Shown piece after piece: positions 25,583 through 35,819 of a DNA stretch of 48,233 bases. This DNA comes from Bacteroidota bacterium (GTDB lineage Bacteria > Bacteroidota > Bacteroidia > B-17B0 > Aurantibacillaceae): the NCBI GenBank assembly GCA_025363015.1, contig JANYEQ010000012.1:1-48233 (forward strand), read 5' to 3'. Within the stretch, counting starts at the first letter, position 1. Every line of letters begins with the position of its first letter. Made by a program: the position numbers and the translations under genes. A model generated the notes under the pieces. It worked only from the letters and a program-made list of their open reading frames with translations, searched no databases and had not been told where the DNA came from.

Positions 25583-27703
25583 TTGGAAAATAAAAAAAAC
25601 ATACTCTCTCGTACCTATTTGGTATATGTACTAATGTGCTTATTTGCTCTTGGTATTTTATATCGTATTTGCATTATACAATTTGTACAGGGTAATGAAT
25701 GGCGTGCAAAAGCTGAAGCTTTTACTACTAAAGTATTTGAAATAGAGGCTGTACGCGGTAATATTTTTGATGCGAATGGCGCTTTGTTAGCTACATCATT
25801 ACCCTACTACGAAATAGGAATTGATATTAACGCGCCCAGTATTGACGAAAAATTATACAAATCAAATCGCGATTCTTTGTCTTTTTTACTCAGTAAACTA
25901 TTTCATGATAAAAGTCCTCGCGAATATTTAAAAATTATTAATTCTGCACGCAAAGCTAAAGATCGTTACGTTTTATTAAAACGCAATGTGGCTTATAAAG
26001 ATTTACAAACTCTAAAAACATTTCCAATTTTTAGAAAAGGTAAAAAAGGGGGCTTAGTAACTTTACAAACTAATCGTAGAGAACGACCATTTCAAATGTT
26101 AGCTGGTCGTACAATTGGCATGGCACGTAATGGTATTAAACCTGTGGGTTTAGAGGGGGCATTTGATTCTGTTTTAACAGGTATTAGTGGCAAACGTTTA
26201 ATGCAAAAAATTGCTGGCGATGTGTGGCGCCCCATAAATGATGAAAACGAAGTTGAACCAAAAGATGGTAATGATTTATACACAACTATTGATATTAATA
26301 TCCAAGACGTTGCTCAATCCGCTTTACTAAGAGCGTTAATAAAAAATGATGCATCGCACGGTTGTGCAGTACTAATGGAAGTAAAAACAGGCGCCATAAA
26401 AGCAATTTCAAATTTAACAAAAGCCAAAGGGGATACAGCCGCTTATAACGAAAGTTTAAACTATGCTTTGGGTTATCCAACAGAGCCAGGCTCTACATTT
26501 AAATTAGCATCTATGCTTGCAACCATTGATGAGTATAATATTTCATTAGAAGAAAAAATACAAGTTGGTAATGGTGAGTGTATGTATTACGATCGTAAAA
26601 TGAAAGATGCTCACGCACCAACAGAGCCTGTAATTACTGTTCAACGTGCTTTTGAAACTTCTTCAAATGTTGGTATAAGTAAAACGGTAACTAAATATTT
26701 TTCTAAAAACCCTAAAGCATTTGTAAATAAATTAAATAGCTTTCATTTAAATCAAAAATTAGGCTTATCTATTCCAGGCGAGGGTATTCCTCGCATTAAG
26801 CAGGTAAAAGATAAAGATTGGTATGGTACAACTTTGCCATGGGTAAGTATTGGTTACGAAAGTTTAGTTACGCCACTGCAAACGTTAACGCTATACAATG
26901 CTATTGCAAATAATGGTAAAATGGTAAAACCACATTTTGTTAAAGAGATTAAAAAAAATGGTGTGATTGTAAAACAATTTACTACAGAGGTAATAGATGA
27001 AAAAATTGTAAAGCAAGAAACCGTAAATAAAGCAAAACTATTAATGGAAGGTGTTGTTAAAAACGGCAGTGGCAAAGGATTAAATATTACCGCTTTTAAA
27101 GTAGGGGGTAAAACAGGTACAGCACAAATTGCTAAAGATGGCGATTATAAAAGTGGTGGTACCACATATCAAGCATCTTTTGTAGGTTATTTTCCTGCTG
27201 AAAATCCTTTATATACATGTATTGTAATTATTAATTCGCCAAGCAATGGGGTTTATTATGGCGGTGCAGTTGCTGGACCTGTGTTTAAAGAAATTGCCGA
27301 GAAAGTGTTTTCAAGTAGTGTTGATTTTATTCAGCCTATTAATACTAACAAAACTAATTTATTAACTAAAGCCCCAGATGTTATTACTACAAAATCTAGC
27401 GAATTAAATCAAGTTGCTAAATCGTTTGGTTTAGCTTCTATTAAAGCAGATACGGATAGTTATGTTTTTCGCTCAACTAAAGATTCGAGTAAAATAAATG
27501 TGATAGCAATAAATTTAGAAGGGCAATTAAAAAAAGGTATTATGCCTAACCTATCTGGCTTATCAGCTAAGGATGCCTTATTTCTTTTAGAAAATAATGG
27601 TGTGTATGTAAAACTGCAAGGTTTTGGGTGCGTTAAAAAACAAAGTATTGAGGCTGGACAAAAATTTAATAAAGGAAATAAAATAGTATTAACACTCAGC
27701 TAA
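25583..27703 (+). CDS. ftsI: septal peptidoglycan transpeptidase (PBP3) with PASTA domain
   Basis: A 706-residue class B penicillin-binding protein that crosslinks septal peptidoglycan. An N-terminal anchor (YLVYVLMCLFALGILYRICII) is followed by the pedestal (VRGNIFDANGALLATSLPYYEI) and the transpeptidase domain with catalytic S304-TF-K307, S360-S-N362 and K510-TG-T513. The C terminus carries one PASTA domain (MPNLSGLSAKDALFLLENNGVYVKLQGFG). The start is a TTG at 25583, giving MENKKNILSRTYL; the next in-frame ATG lies inside the membrane helix. A 129-base gap with two repeat copies leads to murE. Confidence 0.96.
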   Translation: MENKKNILSRTYLVYVLMCLFALGILYRICIIQFVQGNEWRAKAEAFTTKVFEIEAVRGNIFDANGALLATSLPYYEIGIDINAPSIDEKLYKSNRDSLSFLLSKLFHDKSPREYLKIINSARKAKDRYVLLKRNVAYKDLQTLKTFPIFRKGKKGGLVTLQTNRRERPFQMLAGRTIGMARNGIKPVGLEGAFDSVLTGISGKRLMQKIAGDVWRPINDENEVEPKDGNDLYTTIDINIQDVAQSALLRALIKNDASHGCAVLMEVKTGAIKAISNLTKAKGDTAAYNESLNYALGYPTEPGSTFKLASMLATIDEYNISLEEKIQVGNGECMYYDRKMKDAHAPTEPVITVQRAFETSSNVGISKTVTKYFSKNPKAFVNKLNSFHLNQKLGLSIPGEGIPRIKQVKDKDWYGTTLPWVSIGYESLVTPLQTLTLYNAIANNGKMVKPHFVKEIKKNGVIVKQFTTEVIDEKIVKQETVNKAKLLMEGVVKNGSGKGLNITAFKVGGKTGTAQIAKDGDYKSGGTTYQASFVGYFPAENPLYTCIVIINSPSNGVYYGGAVAGPVFKEIAEKVFSSSVDFIQPINTNKTNLLTKAPDVITTKSSELNQVAKSFGLASIKADTDSYVFRSTKDSSKINVIAINLEGQLKKGIMPNLSGLSAKDALFLLENNGVYVKLQGFGCVKKQSIEAGQKFNKGNKIVLTLS

Positions 27704-27720
27704 AAACGTCTTCCTGATAT

Positions 27721-27748
27721 GTCACACTGAGCCTAGTCAAAGTGTGAA
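27721..27748 (+). repeat. dispersed repeat copy, ftsI-murE junction (forward)
   Basis: Core TGAGCCTAGTCAAAG, flanked by the perfect arms TCACACT (27722-27728) and AGTGTGA (27741-27747), which can form a hairpin with a 12-base loop. It pairs in layout with an opposite-strand copy at 27804. Confidence 0.75.
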
Positions 27749-27803
27749 TTAAAGTAAAGATGCAAATAGAAGTAAAAAATAAATTAAAAAATATAAATAG
27801 ATT

Positions 27804-27824
27804 GGCTTTGACTCCGCTCAGCCT
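27804..27824 (-). repeat. dispersed repeat copy, ftsI-murE junction (reverse)
   Basis: On the minus strand this reads GGCTGAGCGGAGTCAAAGCC with GGCT/AGCC ends, the same core as the forward copy 55 bases upstream. It ends 9 bases before the murE ATG and so lies where ribosomes load. Confidence 0.7.
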
Positions 27825-27832
27825 AACAAAAA

Positions 27833-29296
27833 ATGAAACTACTAAGCGAAATATTGTATAAAGTAAGACTAGAAGAGGTTGTGGGTTCTACGCACATGGC
27901 TATTTCTTCGGTTACTTTTGATTCGCGTAAAGTAAAAAAAGATTCATTATTTATTGCCACTAAAGGTACAGCAGTTGATGGGCATTTATACATTGATAAA
28001 GCAATAGAAGGTGGTGCTATCGCAATTATTTGCGAAACAATTCCTCAACAAAAAAACGAAACAGTAACCTATGTAAAAGTTGTTGATTCGTCATTAGCAT
28101 TAGGAATAATAGCCTGTAATTTTTACGATAATCCTTCTGAAAAAATAAAATTAGTAGGCATTACAGGTACTAATGGTAAAACTACAACGGTAACCTTATT
28201 GTTTAATTTATTTAAATCGTTGGGTTATTCAGTTGGATTGTTATCTACAGTTCAAAATAAAATTAATAATACCGTAATTCCTTCTACACATACAACCCCC
28301 GATGCTTTAGCCTTAAACGAATTGTTATGTACAATGGTAGAGCAGGGTTGCGAGTACGCTTTTATGGAAGTGAGTTCTCATGCTGTTGTTCAAAATCGTA
28401 TTGCAGGTATTAATTTTACCGGTGCAGTGTTTAGCAATATTACGCATGATCATTTAGATTATCACAAAACCTTTGACGAATATATAAAAGCAAAAAAACG
28501 TTTTTTTGATGTTTTACCAAACACGGCTTTTGCATTGGTAAATAAAGATGATAGAAATGGCATCATTATGTTTCAAAATACAAAAGCACAACGCCATACT
28601 TACAGCTTGCAAACCGTTGCCGATTTTAAATGTAAAATTTTAGAAAATCAATTAAATGGTTTATTTCTTAATATCGATAATCAAGAGGTATGGGTAAAAT
28701 TAATAGGCACGTTTAATGCTTACAATGTTCTTTCAGTATATGCTACAGCCGTTTTATTAAAGCAAGATAAATTAAATGTATTAACGGCATTAAGCAATTT
28801 AAATTCGGTAGAAGGTCGTTTCCAATACATCAAATCTCCCAACGGAGTGATTGGTATTATTGATTATGCCCACACCCCCGATGCATTAAAAAATGTTTTA
28901 GAAACTATAAAAGATATTCGAAATGGTAACGAACAAGTTATTACGTTAATAGGTTGTGGTGGAGATAGAGATTCTGCTAAACGCCCCGTTATGGCAGCTA
29001 TTGCTTGTGAGTATAGTACAAAAATTATTTTAACGTCTGATAATCCTCGAACTGAAGATCCTGAAGAAATTTTAAATCAAATGCAAAAAGGTATTAATCC
29101 TACTGATGTAAAAAAAACGTTGCGTATTACTGATAGAAGAGAAGCTATAAAAACAGCTTGCCAATTAAGTAATGCAGGCGATATTATTTTAATTGCAGGA
29201 AAAGGACACGAAAAATATCAAGAAATAAAAGGTGTAAAATACGATTTTGACGATTACGAAATTTTTAAAGAAACCATAAAACTATTAGGAATATAA
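27833..29296 (+). CDS. murE: UDP-MurNAc-L-Ala-D-Glu--meso-DAP ligase
   Basis: A 487-residue Mur ligase adding the third amino acid to the peptidoglycan stem. Seen: the N-terminal [17 protein letters not shown], the ATP loop [14 protein letters not shown] near residues 108-121, [30 protein letters not shown], and the C-terminal [15 protein letters not shown]. The DNPR motif marks enzymes that use meso-diaminopimelate rather than lysine. [13 protein letters not shown] near the end is typical. The last A of its stop codon is the first base of mraY. Confidence 0.97.
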   Translation: MKLLSEILYKVRLEEVVGSTHMAISSVTFDSRKVKKDSLFIATKGTAVDGHLYIDKAIEGGAIAIICETIPQQKNETVTYVKVVDSSLALGIIACNFYDNPSEKIKLVGITGTNGKTTTVTLLFNLFKSLGYSVGLLSTVQNKINNTVIPSTHTTPDALALNELLCTMVEQGCEYAFMEVSSHAVVQNRIAGINFTGAVFSNITHDHLDYHKTFDEYIKAKKRFFDVLPNTAFALVNKDDRNGIIMFQNTKAQRHTYSLQTVADFKCKILENQLNGLFLNIDNQEVWVKLIGTFNAYNVLSVYATAVLLKQDKLNVLTALSNLNSVEGRFQYIKSPNGVIGIIDYAHTPDALKNVLETIKDIRNGNEQVITLIGCGGDRDSAKRPVMAAIACEYSTKIILTSDNPRTEDPEEILNQMQKGINPTDVKKTLRITDRREAIKTACQLSNAGDIILIAGKGHEKYQEIKGVKYDFDDYEIFKETIKLLGI

Positions 29297-30561
29297 TGCT
29301 GTATTATTTATTTCAATATTTAGATAGAATGTTTGATTTCCCTGGTGCAGGGGCATTTCAATATATTTCCTTTCGTGCAGCATTAGCATTAATTACTTCA
29401 TTAATTATTTCGTTAGTATTTGGCAAACGTATTATTGAATTTATTCGCAAAAAACAAATTGGAGAAACCATTCGTGAGTTAGGTTTAGATGGTCAAACAA
29501 AAAAAGCAGGTACACCTACAATGGGTGGTTTAATTATTTTAGCAGCAATTATTATCCCAACCTTACTATTCTCAAAAATTTTAAATGTCTATATCGTATT
29601 AATGTTAATATCTACCGTATGGCTGGGTGGTATTGGTTTTATTGATGATTACATTAAAGTATTTAAAAAAAATAAAGAGGGTTTACAAGGTAAATTTAAA
29701 ATTATTGGTCAGGTGGGTATTGGTTTAATTGTAGGTTGTGTGTTTTATTTTCATCCCGATGTTGTAATTAAAGAACGCTTAACGCACAATGAAAAAATTG
29801 CTTATAGGAATGATAATCCAAATGCATCAGAAGATTTAAAAATTCCGATCTATGAAGAAAAAGCGGTGAAAAACTTAAAAACTACAATTCCGTTTATGAA
29901 AAATAACGAATTGGATTATGGCAGTTTTGTATCGTGGGCGTGTGATGATTGTTTAAAATACGGCTGGTTAATTTTTATACCCATGGTAATAATTGTGGTA
30001 ACGGCTGTAAGTAATGGGGCTAATATTACAGATGGTATTGATGGTTTAGCTGCAGGTACCAGTGCTATTGTGGGAGTAGTATTGGGTATACTAGCTTATG
30101 TTTCGGGTAATACTATTTTTGCCGATTACTTAAATATTATGTACATACCTAATTCAGGCGAACTGGTAGTATTTATGGCAGCCTTTATTGGGGCTTGTGT
30201 TGGGTTTTTGTGGTACAATTCTTTTCCTGCCCAAGTATTTATGGGCGATACTGGAAGCCTTGCCATTGGCGGAATTATTGCAGTGTACGCCATTGCTATT
30301 CGTAAAGAATTGTTAATTCCTATTTTATGTGGTGTGTTTTTAGTTGAAAATATTTCGGTGATTTTACAAGTGTATTATTTTAAGTATCAAAAAAAACGTA
30401 GAGGATTAGAATACGCACAAGCTCATCGTTTATTTAAAATGGCGCCTTTACATCATCATTATCAAAAAGTGGGTTTTCACGAATCAAAAATTGTAATACG
30501 CTTTTTTATTATCGGTATTATGCTGGCAGTATTAACATTTGTAACGCTTAAATTAAGATAG
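29296..30561 (+). CDS. mraY: phospho-N-acetylmuramoyl-pentapeptide transferase
   Basis: A 421-residue polytopic membrane enzyme that moves phospho-MurNAc-pentapeptide to undecaprenyl phosphate, making lipid I. Seen: [15 protein letters not shown], the catalytic [45 protein letters not shown] and the [18 protein letters not shown] histidine motif. It is longer than the 360 or so residues of Proteobacteria because of a soluble insertion around residues 155-215 ([20 protein letters not shown]), which I regard as typical of the phylum. One-base overlaps join it to murE and murD. Confidence 0.97.
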   Translation: MLYYLFQYLDRMFDFPGAGAFQYISFRAALALITSLIISLVFGKRIIEFIRKKQIGETIRELGLDGQTKKAGTPTMGGLIILAAIIIPTLLFSKILNVYIVLMLISTVWLGGIGFIDDYIKVFKKNKEGLQGKFKIIGQVGIGLIVGCVFYFHPDVVIKERLTHNEKIAYRNDNPNASEDLKIPIYEEKAVKNLKTTIPFMKNNELDYGSFVSWACDDCLKYGWLIFIPMVIIVVTAVSNGANITDGIDGLAAGTSAIVGVVLGILAYVSGNTIFADYLNIMYIPNSGELVVFMAAFIGACVGFLWYNSFPAQVFMGDTGSLAIGGIIAVYAIAIRKELLIPILCGVFLVENISVILQVYYFKYQKKRRGLEYAQAHRLFKMAPLHHHYQKVGFHESKIVIRFFIIGIMLAVLTFVTLKLR

Positions 30562-31910
30562 TGAGTAAACGTATTGTAATATTAGGTAGTGGCGAAAGCG
30601 GTGTGGGAAGTGCAATACTGGCCAAACAAAAAGGCTTTGACGTTTTTGTAAGTGATAAAAATTTAATTAAAGAAAAATATAAAATACAATTAATAGAAGA
30701 AAATATTTTGTTTGAAGAAGGAATTCATACCGAAGAAAAAATTTTAAATGCCGATGAGGTCATTAAAAGTCCTGGTATTCCTGATAAAGCAGAGTTAGTA
30801 CAAAAAATACTTGCTAAAAATATTTCTGTTATTTCCGAAATTGAATTTGCGAGCCGTTATACATCTGCAAAAAAAATATGTATTACAGGTAGTAATGGTA
30901 AAACAACTACTACACTTTTAACGTACCATATTCTTAAAAAAGCTGGTTATAATGTAGGCTTAGGCGGTAATATAGGTAAAAGTTTTGCCTATCAAGTAGC
31001 TAAAGAAAACTTTGATTATTATGTTTTAGAGTTAAGCAGTTTTCAATTAGATGGCATGTACAATTTTACTGCTGATATAGCTGTGCTTTTAAATATTACA
31101 CCTGATCATTTAGATAGATACGATTATAAATTTGAAAATTATATTGCATCAAAATTCAGAATAACCAATAACCAAAGTAAAAAAGATGCTTTTGTTTACT
31201 GTGCGGATGACCTAACCATTCAGTCGTACATGCAAAAGCATCCAATTGCTGCACATCTTGTACCATTTAGCATCAAACAACCAATTGATGGCGATGGCGC
31301 ATTTTTAACCAATAACCAAATAACCCTTAATTATAAACCAAACCAAAACCAACCCTTAATTATGACAATTGAACAATTAGCACTGCAAGGTAAACATAAT
31401 GTTTACAACAGTATGGCAGCATCATTAGTATCGCGTATAGTAGATGTGCGTAAAGAAATTATTCGCGAAAGTTTACAAGATTTTCAAAACATTGAACATC
31501 GTTTAGAATTTGTTGCCACTATTAATGGTATCGAATTTATTAACGATAGTAAAGCAACAAATGTAAATTCTACATGGTATGCGTTAGAAAGTATGCAAAA
31601 ACCAGTAGTTTGGATTTGTGGCGGACAAGATAAAGGTAATAACTACGATGAGTTAACCGAATTAGTGAAAGCTAATGTAAAAGCAATTATTTGTTTAGGC
31701 AAAGACAATAAAAAAATAATTAAAGCCTTTAAAGATATAGTTGATGTAATTGTTGAAACAGATAATGCTTCTGATGCTGTTGCTGCTTCTTATAAAATTG
31801 GTACAAAAGGCGATGTTGTTTTATTATCACCCGCTTGTGCAAGTTTTGATTTATATCAGAATTACGAAGAGCGTGGTATGCAATTTAAAGCGGCAGTTCG
31901 ATCATTGTAA
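30561..31910 (+). CDS. murD: UDP-MurNAc-L-alanine--D-glutamate ligase
   Basis: A 449-residue Mur ligase that adds D-glutamate. Seen: the N-terminal IVILGSGESGVGSAILAKQKG, SPGIPDKAELV, ATP loop ITGSNGKTTTTLLTYHIL, LELSSFQLDGM, LNITPDHLDRYDYKFENY, INDSKATNVNSTWYALES and WICGGQDKGNNYDEL. The end LSPACASFDLYQNYEERGMQF is the MurD signature. Translation starts at a GTG overlapping the mraY stop by one base. ftsW follows after 39 bases. Confidence 0.97.
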   Translation: MSKRIVILGSGESGVGSAILAKQKGFDVFVSDKNLIKEKYKIQLIEENILFEEGIHTEEKILNADEVIKSPGIPDKAELVQKILAKNISVISEIEFASRYTSAKKICITGSNGKTTTTLLTYHILKKAGYNVGLGGNIGKSFAYQVAKENFDYYVLELSSFQLDGMYNFTADIAVLLNITPDHLDRYDYKFENYIASKFRITNNQSKKDAFVYCADDLTIQSYMQKHPIAAHLVPFSIKQPIDGDGAFLTNNQITLNYKPNQNQPLIMTIEQLALQGKHNVYNSMAASLVSRIVDVRKEIIRESLQDFQNIEHRLEFVATINGIEFINDSKATNVNSTWYALESMQKPVVWICGGQDKGNNYDELTELVKANVKAIICLGKDNKKIIKAFKDIVDVIVETDNASDAVAASYKIGTKGDVVLLSPACASFDLYQNYEERGMQFKAAVRSL

Positions 31911-31949
31911 TCTATTTTTTAATCATTAATTTTTTATTAAAATTTTATA

Positions 31950-33104
31950 ATGAAACTATTCAACTACCTTAAAGGTGACAAAGTAATTTGGGCAATAATG
32001 TTTTTATTGTCTTTACTCTCTATTTTAGTAGTGTATAGTGCTGTTGTAACGTTAGCTCATAAATTTAAACAAGGTAATTCAGAGTATTATTTATTTAAAC
32101 ACTTTTTATTAATCGCAGTTGGGTTTGGTATTGCGTATGTGTTTCATAAATTAAAATACACGGTGTTTAGCAAAGTAGCACAAATTGGTTTTATAGTATG
32201 TATTCCACTTTTGGTATATACTTTATTAAAAGGTGTTAGTGCTGGTGATGCTTCTCGATGGATTGAAATACCAGGATTAAAGTTAACATTTCAATCTTCT
32301 GATTTGGCTAAACTAATGTTGATAATTTACGTTGCTCGTATTTTAACAATAAAAGCAAAAATATTAGTTGATTTTAAATCTGTATTTAAACATTTATTAA
32401 TTCCTATAGGCGTAATTTGCGCATTAATACTTCCTGCTAACTTTTCTACCGCCGCTATTTTATTTTTTAACTGCCTATTATTAATGTTTTTAGGAGGTAT
32501 TCATATAAAAATAATTTTAAAAATACTTGGCATTTGTATTTTAGTGGGATCATTATTTTTTACGTTAGTTTGGTTTGTTCCTAATTCTATTCCTGGTGGT
32601 CGTGGGTCAACATGGAAGGCACGTATTGAAAATTTTAGTAGTGGAGATACAAAAAGTAATTATCAAAGCGAACAAGCAAAAATTGCGATTGCTACAGGAG
32701 GTATTATTGGAAAAGGACCTGGTAATAGTACCCAGCGTGCATTTTTACCACAAGCCTCTTCTGATTTTATTTATGCTATAATTATAGAAGAGTATGGCTT
32801 ACTAATTGCCTTTGTAATATTATTTTTATACATGATATTATTATACCGTGGTATAAAAATTTTACGGGATAATGATAAACCCTTTGGAGGCTTTGTGGCT
32901 ATTGGTTTATCATTTAGCTTAGTATTTCAAGCATTAGTAAATATGGCGGTAGCTGTTAATTTATTTCCTGTTACAGGCCAGCCTTTACCCTTAATAAGTA
33001 TGGGCGGGACTTCTATTTGGTTTACAATGATTACACTTGGTATAATTTTAAGTATTAGTAAAAGTGTTGAAGATAAAACAGAAGAGAAATTAGAAATAGT
33101 TTAA
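31950..33104 (+). CDS. ftsW: septal peptidoglycan polymerase FtsW (SEDS family)
   Basis: A 384-residue protein with about ten membrane segments. SEDS proteins polymerise lipid II into glycan strands and act with a class B PBP, here FtsI. Seen: the early VYSAVVTLAHKF, DASRWIEIPGLKLTFQSSDLAKLMLIIYVAR (with the conserved RW and QPSE-like region, here QSSD), the large loop region VPNSIPGGRGSTWKARIENF, KGPGNSTQRAFLPQASSDFIYAIIIEEYGL, and the terminal VTGQPLPLISMGGTSIWF. An 80-base gap with degraded repeat copies precedes murG. Confidence 0.96.
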   Translation: MKLFNYLKGDKVIWAIMFLLSLLSILVVYSAVVTLAHKFKQGNSEYYLFKHFLLIAVGFGIAYVFHKLKYTVFSKVAQIGFIVCIPLLVYTLLKGVSAGDASRWIEIPGLKLTFQSSDLAKLMLIIYVARILTIKAKILVDFKSVFKHLLIPIGVICALILPANFSTAAILFFNCLLLMFLGGIHIKIILKILGICILVGSLFFTLVWFVPNSIPGGRGSTWKARIENFSSGDTKSNYQSEQAKIAIATGGIIGKGPGNSTQRAFLPQASSDFIYAIIIEEYGLLIAFVILFLYMILLYRGIKILRDNDKPFGGFVAIGLSFSLVFQALVNMAVAVNLFPVTGQPLPLISMGGTSIWFTMITLGIILSISKSVEDKTEEKLEIV

Positions 33105-33111
33105 ATTGAAG

Positions 33112-33132
33112 ATCACAAGAGCAAAGTCGAAA
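33112..33132 (+). repeat. degenerate dispersed repeat copy, ftsW-murG junction (forward)
   Basis: TCACAAGAGCAAAGTCGAAA aligns with the family form TCACACTGAGCGAAGTCGAAG, with a few changes. It starts shortly after the ftsW stop. Confidence 0.5.
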
Positions 33133-33145
33133 TATATTAACAGAG

Positions 33146-33167
33146 GGCTTTGAATCATATTAGGCTT
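33146..33167 (-). repeat. degenerate dispersed repeat copy, ftsW-murG junction (reverse)
   Basis: The plus strand starts GGCTTTGAATC and ends AGGCTT, resembling the reverse copy before murE (GGCTTTGACTC ... AGCCT). With the forward copy at 33112 it repeats the forward-then-reverse layout seen before murE. Confidence 0.4.
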
Positions 33168-33184
33168 ACAAAACATAAATTAAA

Positions 33185-34297
33185 TTGAAACAACTAAAAA
33201 TAATATTAAGTGGTGGAGGTACAGGCGGACATATTTTTCCTGCCGTTGCCATTGCTAACGAAATAAAAAAAATAGTTCCTTCAGTTCAAATTTTATTTGT
33301 AGGTGCGTTAGGTAAAATGGAAATGGATAAGGTTCCTGCTGCTGGTTATAAAATTATTGGCATACCAATAGCGGGTCTTCAAAGAAAATTTACATTTCAA
33401 AATTTTAAACTACCTTTTTTAATTATTAAAAGTTTACTAAAAACCAAAAAAATAATTAATGAATTTCAACCCAATGTTGTGGTTGGTACAGGTGGCTATG
33501 CAAGTGGTCCTTTGCTAAAAGCAGCTACAAATAAAGGTATTCCAGCATTAATACAAGAACAAAATTCGTATGCTGGTATTACTAATAAAATTCTTTCAAA
33601 AAAAGTAAATAAAATTTGTGTGGCTTACGAAGGTATGGAAAAGTTTTTTCCTTCAGAGAAATTAATTTTAACGGGTAATCCGGTTCGGCAAGATGTAATT
33701 GATATTACAAATAAAAAAGATGAAGGACTTTCTTATTTTAAATTAAATGAAACTAAAAAAATAATTTTAGTAATTGGTGGTAGTTTAGGAGCTAAAGCAA
33801 TTAACGAAGCAATTGGAAATGGGTTGAATGAGTTTGTAAAAAATGATATTCAATTAGTTTGGCAAACAGGTAAAATTTATTTTGATACCGCTAAAAAACA
33901 AACGGTTGATTTTGAATCTAAAAATATTAAAGCTACAGATTTTATTTCGCGAATGGATTTAGCCTATGCTGTTGCGGATGTTGTGATATCGAGGGCAGGG
34001 GCAGGGGCAATTTCTGAATTATGTATTGTTGAAAAACCTAGTATTCTTGTGCCACTTCCAAGTGCTGCAGAAGATCATCAAACAAAAAATGCATTAGCTT
34101 TGGTAAACAAACAAGCTGCCATATTAGTAAAAGATATAGAAGCAAATCAATTATTAATTAAAGAAGCAATTGCTTTAATTAATAACGAAACCAAGCAACA
34201 ACAATTAAAACAAAACATTAAACAATTAGCTTTTTTAAACTCTGCAAATATTATTGCAAAAGAGGTTTTAAAATTAGCGAACTATAAATTTGATTAA
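33185..34297 (+). CDS. murG: UDP-GlcNAc--lipid I N-acetylglucosaminyltransferase
   Basis: A 370-residue GT-B glycosyltransferase at the inner face of the cytoplasmic membrane that turns lipid I into lipid II. Seen: ILSGGGTGGHIFPAVAIANEI, VVGTGGYASGPLLKAA, IQEQNSYAGITNKILSK, LTGNPVRQDV, LVIGGSLGAKAINEAI, and the donor-binding ISRAGAGAISELCIVEKPSILVPLPSAAEDHQTKNA. Translation starts at a TTG at 33185, and no ATG lies before the conserved glycine loop. A 130-base gap follows before murC. Confidence 0.97.
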   Translation: MKQLKIILSGGGTGGHIFPAVAIANEIKKIVPSVQILFVGALGKMEMDKVPAAGYKIIGIPIAGLQRKFTFQNFKLPFLIIKSLLKTKKIINEFQPNVVVGTGGYASGPLLKAATNKGIPALIQEQNSYAGITNKILSKKVNKICVAYEGMEKFFPSEKLILTGNPVRQDVIDITNKKDEGLSYFKLNETKKIILVIGGSLGAKAINEAIGNGLNEFVKNDIQLVWQTGKIYFDTAKKQTVDFESKNIKATDFISRMDLAYAVADVVISRAGAGAISELCIVEKPSILVPLPSAAEDHQTKNALALVNKQAAILVKDIEANQLLIKEAIALINNETKQQQLKQNIKQLAFLNSANIIAKEVLKLANYKFD

Positions 34298-34420
34298 CCA
34301 CTTAGATATAAAGATTATCAAGAAACACAAAGAAAAAATAAACCTTAGTCAAACTTCTTAATTTTTATAGCTATAAGGCAATTAATAAAAAATCTAGCAC
34401 ACCTTTGTGTACTTGGTAGT
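34296..34420 (+). repeat. candidate degenerate intergenic repeat between murG and murC
   Basis: The gap begins AACCACTTAG, contains CACAAAG at 34326-34332 and its inverse CTTTGTG at 34403-34409, and ends in a CTTTGTGTACTTGGTAGT stretch. Sequences of the CACAAAG / CTTTGTGTACTTTGTGG kind recur between genes in many bacteria, including Bacteroidota. This appears to be a worn copy, different from the TGAGC family. Confidence 0.35.
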
Positions 34421-34427
34421 AAAAGAA

Positions 34428-35819
34428 ATGAATATATTAAATTATAAACTGTATTATTTTTTGGGTGTTGGAGGCATTGGGATGAGTGCTTTAGCGCGTT
34501 TTTTTAATCATTACAAAAAAACAGTTTATGGCTACGATAAAACCCAAACCCATTTAACCAACCAATTACAACAGGAAGGCATTGGCTGTCATTTTGAAGA
34601 AAGTGAACCCAAATTAATTGAGTTGCTAAAAAGCTATAGTAAAGATGAAATTTTAATTGTGTACACACCTGCTGTCCCAAAAGAACATAAAGAATACCAA
34701 TATTTACTAGATAATAATTATACAATTTTAAAACGTTCACAAGTTTTAGGCCAAATATCTAAACAATATAAAACTATTGCCATTGCGGGCACACATGGTA
34801 AAACAACAACTACAACTCTTGTTACTCATCTATTAAAAACGGCGGGCATAAATTGTTTTTCGTTTATGGGAGGCATCTCTAACAATTACAATACCAACTT
34901 ATTATTGGGCAATGTAAGCGATAAAGATACCTATATGGTAGTAGAAGCTGATGAATACGACCGCTCATTTTTAACGCTACATCCACAAATAGCAGTAATT
35001 ACCAGCGTTGATGCCGATCATTTAGATATTTATGGTGATGAAAGTACGGTAAAGGAAGGGTATACACTTTTTAGTGAACAGGTAAAAGAAAATGGAGTTC
35101 TAATTGTTAAAAAAAATGTTGATAACGATTTAAAGCTCACTGCAAAACGCTTAATCTACTCGTTAAATTTAGATACGGAATATTGTGCACAAAATATTAC
35201 AATACAAAATGCACAATTTTTTTATGATATAAAAAGTCCTATTGAGAATATAAACGCTGTAACGCTTGGTTTACCTGGTTTACATAATATAGAAAACTCA
35301 ATTGCCGCTGTTGTTATTGCCCAACAGTTAGGTATAAAAGGAGATAGTATTAAAGAAGGCCTACGTTCTTTTAGTGGTGTTAAACGCCGTTTTGATTATA
35401 GGATAAAAACTAACAATGTAGTTTATATTGATGATTATGCACATCATCCAGAAGAACTTAAAGCTACAATTGGCTCGGTTAAAAAATTATATCCTACAAA
35501 AAAAATAACAGGCATTTTTCAGCCACACTTATTTAGTAGAACAAGAGATTTTGCCGATGATTTTGCTAATAGTTTAGATTTGTTAGACGAGTGTATTTTA
35601 TTGGATATTTACCCAGCACGCGAAAAACCTATTGAGGGCATTACCTCGCACATGCTAATAAATAAAATGAAATTAAAAAATAAAAAAGTACTAAGTAAAA
35701 ATGAAACCTTAGAATTTTTAAAAGCAAATACACCACAAGTTCTCTTAACAATGGGTGCAGGAGATATAGATGGATTAATAGAACCGATTGAAAAAATATT
35801 ATTGTCGCACGGAGCGTAG
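34428..35819 (+). CDS. murC: UDP-N-acetylmuramate--L-alanine ligase
   Basis: A 463-residue Mur ligase that adds the first amino acid. Seen: the N-terminal YYFLGVGGIGMSALARFF, YTPAVPKEHKEY, the ATP loop IAGTHGKTTTTTLVTHLL, EADEYDRSFLTLHP, SVDADHLDIYGD, VKRRFDYRI, YIDDYAHHPEELKATI and FQPHLFSRTRDFADDF. I start at the ATG at 34428; an in-frame GTG at 34407 would add seven residues of intergenic-repeat sequence. The last codons (SHGA and stop) come from a dispersed repeat copy. Confidence 0.96.
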   Translation: MNILNYKLYYFLGVGGIGMSALARFFNHYKKTVYGYDKTQTHLTNQLQQEGIGCHFEESEPKLIELLKSYSKDEILIVYTPAVPKEHKEYQYLLDNNYTILKRSQVLGQISKQYKTIAIAGTHGKTTTTTLVTHLLKTAGINCFSFMGGISNNYNTNLLLGNVSDKDTYMVVEADEYDRSFLTLHPQIAVITSVDADHLDIYGDESTVKEGYTLFSEQVKENGVLIVKKNVDNDLKLTAKRLIYSLNLDTEYCAQNITIQNAQFFYDIKSPIENINAVTLGLPGLHNIENSIAAVVIAQQLGIKGDSIKEGLRSFSGVKRRFDYRIKTNNVVYIDDYAHHPEELKATIGSVKKLYPTKKITGIFQPHLFSRTRDFADDFANSLDLLDECILLDIYPAREKPIEGITSHMLINKMKLKNKKVLSKNETLEFLKANTPQVLLTMGAGDIDGLIEPIEKILLSHGA

